From NCBI GenBank assembly GCA_039679385.1, contig JBDKVB010000072.1, positions 1-43,299 of the forward strand: a stretch of DNA of 43,299 nt, given 5' to 3'. The translations under genes and the position numbers were made by a program. Source of the DNA: Armatimonadia bacterium. GTDB taxonomy: Bacteria; Armatimonadota; Zipacnadia; Zipacnadales; JABUFB01. Positions 1-8,900 of this stretch are shown here, in pieces. Position 1 is the first letter of the stretch; each line of letters starts with the position of its first letter. The notes beneath the pieces are model-generated. The model saw only the letters and a list, made by a program, of their open reading frames with translations, ran no database searches and was not told where the DNA came from.

Positions 1-1597
1 TCGTGGGCTCCGACCCGAAGGACGCCTTCGTGTGCGTCACCCCGGCCGCGAGGCTCACCGACAGGGCACTTGTGGACTTCGCCAGTTGCAGGTTCGCTTC
101 CGCCAGCCTTACCCCGGACGCGGAGGCTGCAACCTCAGGGCGCTGCTCCACGGCCTGCTGCACGAGTGTCTGCACGTCTCCCGGCGGTGCCTCGAAGGTC
201 ACGCCTTGTGTTACCTCGAGCTCTGTGTCCTGAGGAAGCGTCAAGACACGCTTCAGCCGCGCCTTGGCGTTCTCAATGTTGGTCCGGGCCGAGATGACTT
301 CGCCCTGGGCGGTTGCCAGCTGAGTGTTGGCCTGCACGACCTCAAACTGCGCTACCACCCCACCGTCCGCCAGCTTCTTGCTCAGGTCGAGGTGGGCGGC
401 GACGGCTACTGCCTGCTGCTGAGCGACATCCGCCAGCTGCACAGCCCGCATCACACCATACGCCACTTCGCGAGCAGTGAGGTCCAGCGCCCGCGCTGTC
501 ACGTCTGAGCTCAGTTTCGTCAGCTCCAGGGATCGCACCGCCAGGTCCTGAGCCCGCTCAATCCGCTTACCACTGTAGATTGGCTTCACCAACTGGAGTT
601 GCTCGGTCGCGATGTCGGCGCTGCCAAGGCTCATGGACTTGCCCTCGCCCAGACTCACACTGGCAATCGGCCCTCTGCGACCATAGGTGGCCGACGCGGT
701 CAACTGGAAGTCATCGAGCCCGAAGGCCTTGCGCACTTGCGCCTCGGCCTGCCGGATGTCTGTTGCATCGATGCCCAGCTCGAGGCTGTTCTTCACGGCC
801 AGAGCCGCAGCGGCCTCGGGCGTCACAGCGAGAGCGTGACCTGACTTGGTGGTCACAGCCGTCGTAGTCCCGGTAACGCCCGTCGTAGGAGCCTCAGGTG
901 TCGCCACAGCGACGCGGGCGGGTCGGATCACGGACTGGCCTGACGGTGCAGCCGCCGGTGCGCTCGTAGTCGAGCTTGGTACAGGCGTGACTCCGGTGGT
1001 AGCCTCGGTCGCGACAGGTTCGGGCTGCTTCGGTGCTGCCGGCGTCGCTTCCGCCGGTGCCTGGGCGATGGTCAGGGGCACCGCAGAGATCACCTTGACC
1101 GCGCGGACTCCAATCTGATCCTTAGCCGGTGCAATCGCAGGAGCGGGTGTGATCCTTGCCGCTGGAGCCTCGCTGGTAACAGTCGCCGGTGCTCGAGTCA
1201 GGCCCGGCGCGACGACTACCGGGGGCTCGGCGCCGGACAGCACCACAACCCCCGGGAACCCGGCCTCGGGTGCCGAGGCAGTGGAGGTCAAGGGCCTGAT
1301 GGTGACCGCAGGCATCTGCGGGCCGCTCGCCGTCGGCGAGACTGCACTTGGTCGCGACGTGATGACACCCGGCCGCGCCTCCCGAGGAAGTGCAAGGCCG
1401 GTCGAGGTCGCCGTCGGCCCCGACACAACTGCGCGCGCAATCGTAGTCGGCCCCGGAGCGGGCTCCGTGGCCTCGGTGGGCGCCGGGCCCTCTGTGCGCG
1501 TCGTGCGCGTCAAGCCGGCCGCCCAGACAGACGAAACGGTCGCAAGGCAGCCTAACACTGCCCACAACCGCAAGGGATGGTAATACCGAGTTCGCAC
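1..1597 (-). CDS. TolC-family outer membrane efflux protein, 3' end beyond left edge
   Basis: Reading leftward from a GTG at 1597, preceded by an AGGAGGA ribosome site about 6 bases upstream, the frame stays open for 532 codons to the window edge. Residues 1-28 form a signal peptide (hydrophobic stretch LWAVLGCLATVSSVWAAG). Residues about 29-250 are low-complexity Ala/Pro/Thr/Val. From about residue 254 the sequence is typical of the TolC/OEP family: long amphipathic helices with segments such as IRQAEAQVRKAFGL, AQQQAVAVAAHLDLSKKLAD, and EQRPEVAASASGVRLAEANL, the family's characteristic 'RPE...A...RLAEANLxLAKS' pattern. TolC proteins form trimeric outer membrane channels for tripartite efflux or type I secretion; the adaptor and pump are probably further left. 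The 200-residue disordered N-terminal region is unusual, since TolC normally enters its helical barrel soon after the signal peptide. The gene starts 12 bases after the AbrB-like gene stops, so the two are probably co-transcribed. The family call is firm; substrate unknown. Confidence 0.85.
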   Translation of the reverse strand, partial: MRTRYYHPLRLWAVLGCLATVSSVWAAGLTRTTRTEGPAPTEATEPAPGPTTIARAVVSGPTATSTGLALPREARPGVITSRPSAVSPTASGPQMPAVTIRPLTSTASAPEAGFPGVVVLSGAEPPVVVAPGLTRAPATVTSEAPAARITPAPAIAPAKDQIGVRAVKVISAVPLTIAQAPAEATPAAPKQPEPVATEATTGVTPVPSSTTSAPAAAPSGQSVIRPARVAVATPEAPTTGVTGTTTAVTTKSGHALAVTPEAAAALAVKNSLELGIDATDIRQAEAQVRKAFGLDDFQLTASATYGRRGPIASVSLGEGKSMSLGSADIATEQLQLVKPIYSGKRIERAQDLAVRSLELTKLSSDVTARALDLTAREVAYGVMRAVQLADVAQQQAVAVAAHLDLSKKLADGGVVAQFEVVQANTQLATAQGEVISARTNIENAKARLKRVLTLPQDTELEVTQGVTFEAPPGDVQTLVQQAVEQRPEVAASASGVRLAEANLQLAKSTSALSVSLAAGVTHTKASFGSEPT

Positions 1598-1609
1598 CGA
1601 ACTTCCTCC

Positions 1610-1900
1610 TCACCCGTCTTTGCGGGTGGTTTCATCTTCCTGGTCTGCTTCCGCCGCGCTGGCAGCCTCAATCAGAGGCATCAGGTCCTTCACGATTCCC
1701 TCCAAGTCCTGGAGGCGCGCAAACAGTATCCCGTGTCCCGACGGCCCCTGGAGAACCAACAGCTTATCGCCGGGGTTGATTCCCAGTTTCTCCCGGACGG
1801 CCGCCGGAATCACCACCTGCCCCCGTTCCCCCACCGTCACAGAACCCTGAAATGCATCATCAAGCGACCTTGGCATGCCTTCTCGCCTTTCACCCATCAT
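1610..1900 (-). CDS. AbrB/SpoVT/MazE-type DNA-binding regulator
   Basis: A 96-residue protein with a swapped-hairpin AbrB domain: the core VTVGERGQVVIPAAVREKLG followed by INPGDKLLVL is the family signature. The C-terminal part is acidic and helical (EAASAAEADQEDE) and may dimerise or act as a partner-binding tail. ATG 1900 is preceded by AAGGG seven bases upstream; ATG 1897 and ATG 1876 (MPRSL) are possible alternatives, and a GTG at 1939 would lie almost on the transcription start and is unlikely. The gene has its own sigma70-like promoter (1951-1978) and a palindrome in its leader (1911-1935), which suggests autoregulation. It lies directly upstream of, and probably in one transcript with, the TolC-family gene, so it may control that efflux or secretion operon. 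It could also be an antitoxin of the MazE type, but no toxin gene is adjacent. Confidence 0.85.
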   Translation of the reverse strand: MMGERREGMPRSLDDAFQGSVTVGERGQVVIPAAVREKLGINPGDKLLVLQGPSGHGILFARLQDLEGIVKDLMPLIEAASAAEADQEDETTRKDG

Positions 1901-1910
1901 TTCGCCGCCC

Positions 1911-1935
1911 TTCATGCATACATGAAATGCATGAA
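1911..1935. promoter_or_regulatory. Palindromic operator candidate in the AbrB leader
   Basis: Perfect inverted repeat with 9-base arms TTCATGCAT and ATGCATGAA around a 7-base spacer (ACATGAA on the + strand). It sits between the predicted transcription start (about 1944) and the start codon of the AbrB-like gene, so a bound protein would block transcription. It is AT-rich against a GC-rich background. AbrB/MazE proteins commonly bind such dyads in their own promoter; that this one does is inference. Confidence 0.65.
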
Positions 1936-1950
1936 TCACCGACGCGTATC

Positions 1951-1978
1951 ATTCTACCCGGGTTCCCGGCGATGTCAA
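1951..1978 (-). promoter_or_regulatory. Sigma70-type promoter of the AbrB-tolC transcript
   Basis: On the minus strand, -35 TTGACA (1978-1973), a 16-base spacer, and -10 TAGAAT (1956-1951). The predicted start is near 1944, giving a leader of about 44 bases that contains the palindrome at 1911-1935. The -35 is a perfect consensus and the -10 differs at one position. Confidence 0.75.
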
Positions 1979-2087
1979 GCAGTGTTCCCCCACCCTTCGA
2001 CTGGCACCACTCAGGTTCTGCAACATGGCCGCAAAAAACGGGCTGGCCTCGCCGCGTCAAGGTCGGCGAGGCGGGGCGCCTCCCGGC

Positions 2088-2116
2088 TTGACCGCGCCCT
2101 GGACGAGGGGTAACAT
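2088..2116 (+). promoter_or_regulatory. Sigma70-type promoter of the DUF362 gene
   Basis: -35 TTGACC (2088-2093), 17-base spacer, -10 TAACAT (2111-2116), about 40 bases before the DUF362 start codon. Just upstream, 2047-2071 holds an 8-base inverted repeat (CCTCGCCG / CGGCGAGG) that may be an operator or chance in GC-rich DNA. Confidence 0.55.
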
Positions 2117-2156
2117 GGCCCTGTCCCGCACCCGGTGGGACGAAAGGAGTCCCGAC

Positions 2157-3275
2157 ATGAGTGCTCTCGTGAGCGTGGTTCACGGCGACGATGTTGCTGC
2201 CCTGCTCGATCAGGCGCTGTGCCTCCTCGGCGGCATCGGCAAGTTCGTGAGCCCCGGCGATGTCGTCCTGATCAAACCCAACAGCTTCTCCAAACAGGTC
2301 CCCGCCAACGGCAATGTCGCCAAGCCGGAACTCGTGATCGCCCTCGCCAAGCTCGTGCGCGATGCCGGTGCCAGGCGCGTCGTGGTCGGCGAGCGCAACA
2401 AGGCGGCCTTCGTCGCCAACTTCGAGAACAGCGGCGTTGAGAAGGTCGCCGAGTTCCTCCCCTTCGAGGATGCCGAGACCGTCTCCGTCACGGTGCCCAA
2501 CGCCAAGGCGCTTCAGACCACCGTCACAGTGCCCAAGATCCTGCTGGACTGCGACAAGCACATCACGGTCCCCGTGGGCAAGACCCACTGCGGCGCCGGA
2601 GTCACTGCCTGCATCAAGAATGCCATGGGCCTCATGGTCGGCAGCGAGACCATCAAGTCCCATGCCTACGGGATCTGCAATGTCCCCCTGGACATCAACA
2701 CCCTCAAGTGGCCGGTCCTGGGCGTCGTCGACATGATGGTCTCCCAGGAGGGCAACTTCCCCGGCCCCACGATGACGCCCGTGCCCATGGGTGTGATCGT
2801 GGCCAGTGGCGACATCATCGCCGCCGACGCTACCTGTGCGCGGTTGATGGGCTACGATCCGCGCGATGTGTGGATGATCCGCTCCGGTGCACTCCGCGGC
2901 CTTGGGAAGATGGCCGAGGAGGATATCACCGTCGTCGGAGAAGACATCGCGCGTGTGGGCAAGAAGCTGACGGGCGTCATCTTCGATCCCACTGAGTTCG
3001 GAGACCGCGTGAACTTCTGCGTGGATCTACGCTGTCGTTTCTGCGCGCAGGACGTAACCTCCTTCCTGCGCAGTGACGCCGGCAAGGAACTTATGGACAA
3101 GCTGGGCCGATTCAACGTCGTCGTCGGCCCGGTGCCCGAGGCGAAGATCGACGAAAGCCTGCCCACCCTGGTCATCGGCAACTGCAACGCCTGGCTTATG
3201 GACCTTGGCCCCTTCGTCCACGGCTGCCCACCGGCGGTGTGGCAGATTGCCCAGCAGGGCAAGCGCCTCCTCTAG
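2157..3275 (+). CDS. DUF362 domain-containing protein
   Basis: A 372-residue cytoplasmic protein. The N-terminal region has the family hallmark FVSPGDVVLIKPNSFSKQ; later come a conserved VPVGKTHCGAGVTACIKNAMGL block (family pattern 'K.H....T...KN.mG') and an Asp-rich ADATCARLMGYDP segment. A C-terminal Cys cluster (FCVDLRCRFC) could bind metal or an iron-sulfur cluster. DUF362 proteins are widespread and often paired with ferredoxin domains, but no enzymatic activity is established that I can name. ATG 2157 is chosen because GAAAGGAG lies seven bases upstream; the frame is open further upstream without a ribosome site. It is monocistronic: own promoter, and a strong hairpin terminator at 3309-3338. 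Confidence 0.85.
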   Translation: MSALVSVVHGDDVAALLDQALCLLGGIGKFVSPGDVVLIKPNSFSKQVPANGNVAKPELVIALAKLVRDAGARRVVVGERNKAAFVANFENSGVEKVAEFLPFEDAETVSVTVPNAKALQTTVTVPKILLDCDKHITVPVGKTHCGAGVTACIKNAMGLMVGSETIKSHAYGICNVPLDINTLKWPVLGVVDMMVSQEGNFPGPTMTPVPMGVIVASGDIIAADATCARLMGYDPRDVWMIRSGALRGLGKMAEEDITVVGEDIARVGKKLTGVIFDPTEFGDRVNFCVDLRCRFCAQDVTSFLRSDAGKELMDKLGRFNVVVGPVPEAKIDESLPTLVIGNCNAWLMDLGPFVHGCPPAVWQIAQQGKRLL

Positions 3276-3308
3276 TCCCCGCCCTGCACCAACTGAGCCC
3301 AGAAGCAA

Positions 3309-3338
3309 AGAGACGGCCCTTGTGGGTCGTCTCTTTTT
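3309..3338. terminator. Intrinsic terminator, probably bidirectional
   Basis: An 11-base stem (AGAGACGGCCC / GGGTCGTCTCT, one G-T wobble) with a 4-base loop, followed on the + strand by TTTTT. On the minus strand the same stem is followed by TTGCTTCT, so it can also end the convergent esterase transcript. Confidence 0.85.
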
Positions 3339-3371
3339 GCTGTGCCGTCCTGGTTGCCCGCTCGGCGGGCC

Positions 3372-4337
3372 TTACTTGATGCCCTTCAGGTGTCGGTCGA
3401 AGAAGGCGAGGGTCATCTGGTCGACCTCGCGACTGGTCGGCTCCGTGGGAGTCTGCGGCCCCCATCCATGCCCACCACCCTTAACCGGGACGAAGGTCGA
3501 CTCTACGCCCGCCTTCTGCAGGGCGGCGTAGAGCAACTCGGACTGGTTGAAGGGCACGGTCTGGTCCTTGTCCCCGTGGAAGATCAGGAAGGGCGGATCG
3601 TTCTTATCTATATAGGTTATCGGGTTGGCCGCCCGGCACTTGTCGGGGTTGTCTGCGATGGGGCCGCCGATCAGGAGGGCTTCCGGCGAGTTGGCCCCCA
3701 TGTGGTTCATGGTGCTGGGGAACTTGCCGATCTGGGTGAAGTCCGTCGGGCCGAAGAGGTCGACCACGCACTGCACTGCACTGGAGAAGTCGGGGTTACC
3801 GCCGGGTCCTTCCAGCTCCTTGACGCCGCCCGAGGTGCCCAGCAGCGCCACCAGGTGACCTCCGGCCGAGCTTCCCCAGCAGCCAATCTTGTTCGGGTTG
3901 AGGTGGTACTTCTCAGCGTTGGCACGCAGGTAGCGGATCGCCGCCTTGCAGTCCTCGATCTGCGCCGGGAACTGCGCCTCGCGACTGAGGCGGTACTCGA
4001 GGCTGGCGGTGAAGTAGCCCCTCTGGGCCAGGGGGATGTTCCGACCGGGGTTGTTGTCGCCGGAGACCCAGGCGCCGCCGTGGATCCACACCACGACCGG
4101 CATCGGCGCCTCGGGAATCACTTTGGGCCGCACGAGGTTCATCTTCAACGGCCTGCCACCACCCGTCCCGAAGACGACGTCCGGCAGCAGCTCAACGTTG
4201 TCAGGCAAGGCGCGAACCCCCTGGGTGGGAGCAGGCGCCGGCTGGGAATGGGCTCGGGCAATCAGTACCCCCAGCGCCAGCAGCAAGCAACCGACGATCA
4301 GCGGCAACCGCTTTGCAGAACCGGGAACTCCCAGCAT
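3372..4337 (-). CDS. Secreted alpha/beta-hydrolase esterase (BD-FAE/HSL-like)
   Basis: A 321-residue exported hydrolase. Residues 10-32 are a signal peptide (LPLIVGCLLLALGVLIARA). The oxyanion motif HGGAW is at 86-90 and the nucleophile elbow GSSAG at 155-159 (Ser157). A late FHGDKDQTVP segment supplies the acid and KGGGHGWG the catalytic His. This is the layout of the BD-FAE/hormone-sensitive-lipase-like esterases that remove acetyl or feruloyl groups from plant polysaccharides, so it may de-esterify hemicellulose outside the cytoplasm; the exact substrate cannot be read from sequence. ATG 4337 is chosen because it directly precedes the signal peptide; the frame extends upstream but without a signal. 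It follows the HAD gene by 78 bases on the same strand. Confidence 0.85.
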   Translation of the reverse strand: MLGVPGSAKRLPLIVGCLLLALGVLIARAHSQPAPAPTQGVRALPDNVELLPDVVFGTGGGRPLKMNLVRPKVIPEAPMPVVVWIHGGAWVSGDNNPGRNIPLAQRGYFTASLEYRLSREAQFPAQIEDCKAAIRYLRANAEKYHLNPNKIGCWGSSAGGHLVALLGTSGGVKELEGPGGNPDFSSAVQCVVDLFGPTDFTQIGKFPSTMNHMGANSPEALLIGGPIADNPDKCRAANPITYIDKNDPPFLIFHGDKDQTVPFNQSELLYAALQKAGVESTFVPVKGGGHGWGPQTPTEPTSREVDQMTLAFFDRHLKGIK

Positions 4338-4415
4338 GGCAGCACCCCCAAAGCATTGTGCTTCGTGTCTTTGGACGCTTCGGGGGCCCGCAGGTTCTCG
4401 CAATCTGCCTGGCCC

Positions 4416-5069
4416 TCAGGCCTGTACACCGGCTCCGGCAAGAGCATCGGCCAGTTGCAGGATGGTCTCGATCCGCAGGTCGGCGTTGACGTCGCCCTCG
4501 TCGTTGTCCAGCAGCACCGTGAGCATCCCCAGCTTGATCGCCGGTTCCAGGTTGCGCGGGTTGTCCTCCACCAGGGCGATCTGCTCTGGTGGCAGCGCCA
4601 GCGTCTGCACGATGTGCTCGTAGATCGCCTCCTGCGGCTTGCACTGCCAACCGTTGTACTCGATGTCGAAGACGCGCTGGAAGTGCCGACTGACGCCGAG
4701 GGTCTGCAGCACCTTGCGTGCATAGACCTCGGTGGCGTTGGTGAAGACGTGCAGCTCGGCCTGGAACCGCGACAGCATCTCCGAGAGCTCCGGCGAAGCC
4801 TCCAGACACCCGGCGGGGTCGACCTGACTGACGGCCCAGTCATACAGCGGCTTGGGCGGCAATCCGTACTCAGCCTCCAGGCCCTTGGCCGTCGTCCCGT
4901 ACTGCCGCCAGGTTCGGACTCGAAGCGCATCGGCCTGGGCAAAGGGCAGGCCCAGGTTGTCCATGATCCACTGCGTGATCCGCTCATCCACCACCCGCTG
5001 CAGGCCGGCGGAGGCGTCGTAGAGGGTATTGTCGAGATCGAAGAGAATAGCGTGGATAGTGCGGGGCAT
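4416..5069 (-). CDS. HAD-superfamily hydrolase, pyrimidine 5'-nucleotidase-like
   Basis: A 217-residue cytoplasmic HAD phosphatase. Motif I is FDLDNTLYD (Asp11 nucleophile, Asp13 acid), motif II VFTNAT, motif III Lys in WQCKPQEAIYE, motif IV VEDNPRNLEPA. The DLDNTLY form of motif I, the helical cap and the 'EDNPRNL' ending match the pyrimidine 5'-nucleotidase (SDT1/PHM8-like) branch of HAD-IA, which dephosphorylates nucleoside monophosphates; other HAD-IA activities are possible. ATG 5069 directly precedes the conserved N-terminus. It is divergent from the ATPase gene at 5158 and lies upstream of the esterase, with which it may share a transcript. Confidence 0.8.
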   Translation of the reverse strand: MPRTIHAILFDLDNTLYDASAGLQRVVDERITQWIMDNLGLPFAQADALRVRTWRQYGTTAKGLEAEYGLPPKPLYDWAVSQVDPAGCLEASPELSEMLSRFQAELHVFTNATEVYARKVLQTLGVSRHFQRVFDIEYNGWQCKPQEAIYEHIVQTLALPPEQIALVEDNPRNLEPAIKLGMLTVLLDNDEGDVNADLRIETILQLADALAGAGVQA

Positions 5070-5157
5070 GGCTGAAGCATAGCGGCAAACCTGCGAGCCG
5101 GTCAACCGACCCGTCGCCCTGGCCCGCGCCGAAGGGGCACGCGCAGGAGGCAACGCC

Positions 5158-5913
5158 ATGGAGTACCTACAGCAGAAGAACCTGCGGGAGATCGAAGGGC
5201 TCAATCAGCGTGGCGGGCCGACGCTCAGCTTCGTCGATCTGGTTCGTGCGGGAACGATGAGCCCCGAGTTGGTGGCCTACTGCTGGACCGCGATCGCCCG
5301 GGGCGCCTCCTTCCTCACTGCCGCCGGTCCCGGTGGCGCGGGCAAGAGCACGGTGCTGGCCAACCTGCTCGGGCTGCTTCCTCCGCACGAGGAGATCGTC
5401 ACCGTCACCGACCCGCAGATTGTCGATGACACGCTCCCCAGTTGCTACCTGGCGCACGAGATCGGCGCCGGCCACTGGTACGGCTACATCTGGGGTCGGC
5501 AGGTCGCGGACTTCTTCGGCCTGATGGCCGGTGGCAGTCGCATCGCCGGTTGCTTGCACGCCGACGAACTCGACGAGCTGGTCCGCATCCTCACCACTCC
5601 GCCGCTGGAGGTCCCGCTTGACCACGTGAACTTGCTGGACCTCCTCCTGTTCATCCACGTCGAGCGCGGGTACCGGCGCCGCGTGGTGCAACTGTGGGAG
5701 AGCACCGACAGCGGGCACCGCCTGGCCTTTGCCTGGAACGCGGAGACGGACACGATCACCCAGACAGGTGCGTCCGTTCTCCTGCCGCGCCTCGGAGCGA
5801 CGAAGGCCGACTACGAGCTTCGCCTCAACCAGGTCAACCAGATCCTTGCCGACGGCGAGGAGAGCTTCGAGGGCGTCCGCCGCGGTGTGCTGAGAGCCTA
5901 CGCTCAGCAGTGA
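5158..5913 (+). CDS. Stand-alone P-loop ATPase, secretion-ATPase (CpaF/VirB11/GspE)-like
   Basis: A 251-residue ATPase with AGGAGG eight bases before ATG 5158. The Walker A loop GPGGAGKST is at 57-65, preceded by a hydrophobic strand (ASFLTAA). A strand GSRIAGCLHADELDELVRIL resembles the region after Walker B in type II/IV secretion ATPases, where a His in 'LHAN' senses nucleotide. It is about half the length of CpaF or GspE and lacks their N-terminal domain; no pilin, platform or prepilin peptidase gene is nearby. Its C-terminal half has an antiparallel strand region (RRVVQLWESTDSGHRLAFAWN), also seen in CpaF-type proteins. The P-loop is certain; the secretion-ATPase assignment is moderate and the role unknown. 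Confidence 0.65.
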   Translation: MEYLQQKNLREIEGLNQRGGPTLSFVDLVRAGTMSPELVAYCWTAIARGASFLTAAGPGGAGKSTVLANLLGLLPPHEEIVTVTDPQIVDDTLPSCYLAHEIGAGHWYGYIWGRQVADFFGLMAGGSRIAGCLHADELDELVRILTTPPLEVPLDHVNLLDLLLFIHVERGYRRRVVQLWESTDSGHRLAFAWNAETDTITQTGASVLLPRLGATKADYELRLNQVNQILADGEESFEGVRRGVLRAYAQQ

Positions 5914-5927
5914 GTACAGACACGAAA

Positions 5928-5962
5928 CCGGGGCCTGCACAGCTCCTGCGCACAGGCCCCGG
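5928..5962. terminator. Hairpin terminator between convergent genes
   Basis: Perfect 10-base stem CCGGGGCCTG / CAGGCCCCGG with a 15-base loop. It is followed by TTTCG on the minus strand, fitting the end of the DUF4091 transcript; the + strand has no T tract, so termination of the ATPase gene would be weaker. Confidence 0.6.
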
Positions 5963-5996
5963 GGTCCAGAGACGGTTCGGTTCTGCAGCCTCTCCC

Positions 5997-8900
5997 CTAC
6001 TTCACCCCACGCGCCTGCAAGGCCTCAATCATGTCGGCAACCTCGTCGCGTCGCGACTGAAGCAGCGACGCCGACTTGCTGTACTTGTTCATCGCCGTGG
6101 ACAGCGTGGTCGGCACGCGGCACAGCTCCTCGGCCTGACTGAGCATCTCCTGCGGAGGACGCTGGTTCGCAGGGAGCTGCCGAGCACTGTCAACCAGGCG
6201 CGACAGCAGGGCCAGGTACTCGTAGTCCTCGATGCCGTCACGGAGACATTCCAGCCGAATCGACGGCCAGGGCTTGCGCTCATTTCCGGGGTAGATCAGC
6301 ATCCCGTCGCCGTTGTCCTTGAAGCTGTTGTAGGTGCCCAGGTCCTTCAGGTGGATGGGCACCTCCGGGAAGCAGGGCTTGCCTGAAGCAACATTCGGCA
6401 GGCCGTCCCAGTAGCACACGCACCAGTACAGGAAACCAGTGGCTCCTGCCTGACGAAGCTGCCAGAACAGCAGCCGGTGGTCGGTCGCCGGCTGGTCGAT
6501 GAAGAAGTTGGCATAGGGCGGCTTCGGCGAGCAGCACGTGTAGGCCCAGAGCGTGTCACCCGCCGCCAGTCGCTCGCGGTAGAAGTCGGAAGTCAGCGCC
6601 GGAGTCAGCGGGCACCAGATGTCGACCAGGCCGGCAAGCTGACGCGGGTTCGGGTCACCGATCGTCTGCATGATCGGGTACCCCGGCGCGGACTCATGGA
6701 TGCGTCGGTAGCCCTCTGCAAGGAAGGGGTAGTCCTTCGCGCCGGGCTCGTCGTAGCCGTACACGTGCAGTTGGCCGGGCAGCTTCTGACGCTCCCACTC
6801 CTTCGCATACGCCGCCACCAGTTGCGCGTGCTCCGCCGGTCCCTTCTCGGCATCGACCCTACCCAGCGAGACCGAGGAAGGCACGCGGAACACGCTCATC
6901 GACAGCGGCGAGAAGTACTTCGGAGCGACCTGCTCGACGGTCTGGTGCAGGGCGCTCAGGTCAACCTTCAGCTCCCCGTTCTCTTCCTTGTGGGACACGT
7001 ACTCGGCGCCGATATTCTTGACCCCGAGGCGGTACTTGCCCAGGAACTCGCACCACTCGCGGAACATCTCGATGGGCATGTTGTCCCGGTAGGGCGCGGT
7101 TCCCCACCACCACTTCGACAGGGTGCTCGCGTACAGCCCGAAGGCCGTTGCCAGCGTCCCGGGCCTCGGCAAGGAGAAGGACCTCACCCGCAGTTGCACT
7201 GGCACAGTCACTGCACTCTTGTCGCTGCGCAGCGTGACCGTACCCGAGTACACGCCCGGCTGAGTACCCGCAGGGACCTCCGCACTGAACCACAGGGGCT
7301 GGCGCTGTCCGGCAGAGACGTCCACCGGTCCCGCCGGAAGGAGCGGATCGGGCCACCATCCGACGAAGTCCGTCGGATAGTCAGGCTTCGCGGTCTCGAC
7401 GAAGCCAACTCGGTACCAGGTCAGCGGCACTTCGCCACCAGGGCCCTTCAGAGCCGGGGCTACCACCTTGAGGCCCTTCACGTTAGCGGCACCGGGGATG
7501 ACCACAAGCTGGAAGGACTCCGTCTCATCACCGGCAGCCGTTAGCGCGACCTTCTGCAGCGGAACCTCGCCCTGCACCGGCTCGGTCTGTGGGACCTTCT
7601 GGAGTGCCGAGGTGACGACCACCCGGAACTCGCCGGTGGTTGCCGCAGGCTCGAGAGTGAAGAGACCTTCCAGCGCCACCTTGCGCGCCTGCTCCAGACG
7701 GTCCTGCAGCCCGGCCAATTGCTCGAGGTTGATCTCCGAAGCCGGATCGGCCATGCGGTCCGCCTCAGCCTTGGCCTCGGCGATCAACTGCTCCACCTTC
7801 GGCAGGTGCGAGGCCGGAACGGAGATCTGCTTGAGCTCTTCCTGCAGGGCCGTCCGAGCCTGGGCGAACTCCGCGAGCCGCTGTGTCAGCCCGCGGCGGT
7901 AGTAGGGAGTAAGGTCAGGGGTCAGAGTGACATCGCCCAGTCGTCCGGCGTTCTCGGAAGCTCCCAGTGACCAGGTCACATCCTCGCTGCGAGAGGCGCG
8001 GTGGAAGGCCAGGTTCAGCCCCCAGACCTTGCCTACACTCAGATCGAGGTCCAGTGCCGAGAGAGGTATCGAGACTTCGGCAGACCAGGTGTCGCCGCTG
8101 ATCTGCACCGCGCTCTGAGCGCCGGAGTCCCAGACCTGCCCATCGCCACGGGTGGCAAGGACCGTTCCCGCAGCATTGACCTGGAGGCGGAAGGGGTTCT
8201 TGCGCTGATGGCTCGGGTCGAGCTGCAGCTCCACGTAGTCACCGGCGACGGTCTGCTTGCCCGGCACCAGACCCTTCACAACAGACAGCGGGCCCGTCTT
8301 CGGACTGCGGAAGGCCACGTAGACTCGGTTGTTGTCATAGGCGACCCAGGCCCGAGGCTGCGGATCTGCCAGGCCTGTCCCCGGCTCCACCACGAAGGTC
8401 CGGACGCAGTTGGCCGAGGTCCAGCAGTCGTCGCTCAGGTGGCCGTCGATCAGAGGCGTGCCTGCGGCGGCCGTCATCTCCGGCGTTCCCACCAGGGCCA
8501 CATCGTCGTACCAGGTGGTTCCCTCGTCACCGGCGTAGAGCGCGATGCCCATATTCACGGCGTCGGGCGGCACCGGCACATACTGCCGCACGTAGGTCCA
8601 GTCCTGGGCGGTTGACGGCACCGGCACCGGGACAAAGCCCACGTGGCCCTTGTCGGCGCGGTAGAAGTGGCAGCCGGTCCCGATGGGTCGGGCGCGGTCG
8701 ATGCGGATCCAGTAGGAGAAGATGAGACTGGAGCCGCCCTTCACGGGCACGGTGTACTTCATCCACTGCTGCGTCGCCTTGCCGGACGGATGGGGCTCGT
8801 CGCTGATGACCGCACCGCTGGCCTTGCCGGAATGGAAGATCCCGCGGTCGAGGCGATGATGCCCCCACTTCTCGGGCTTGGGCGGGAAGGGATCCCAGAA

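Noticed and set aside
1122-1613. Open frame on the minus strand starting at a GTG at 1613
   Set aside because: It is out of frame with the TolC-family protein, whose frame gives a signal peptide and clear family motifs across 1-1597; the other frame gives no recognisable pattern.
3342-5075. Plus-strand open frame of 577 codons opposite the esterase and HAD genes
   Set aside because: Spans two well-supported minus-strand genes and shows no protein motif; GC-rich shadow.
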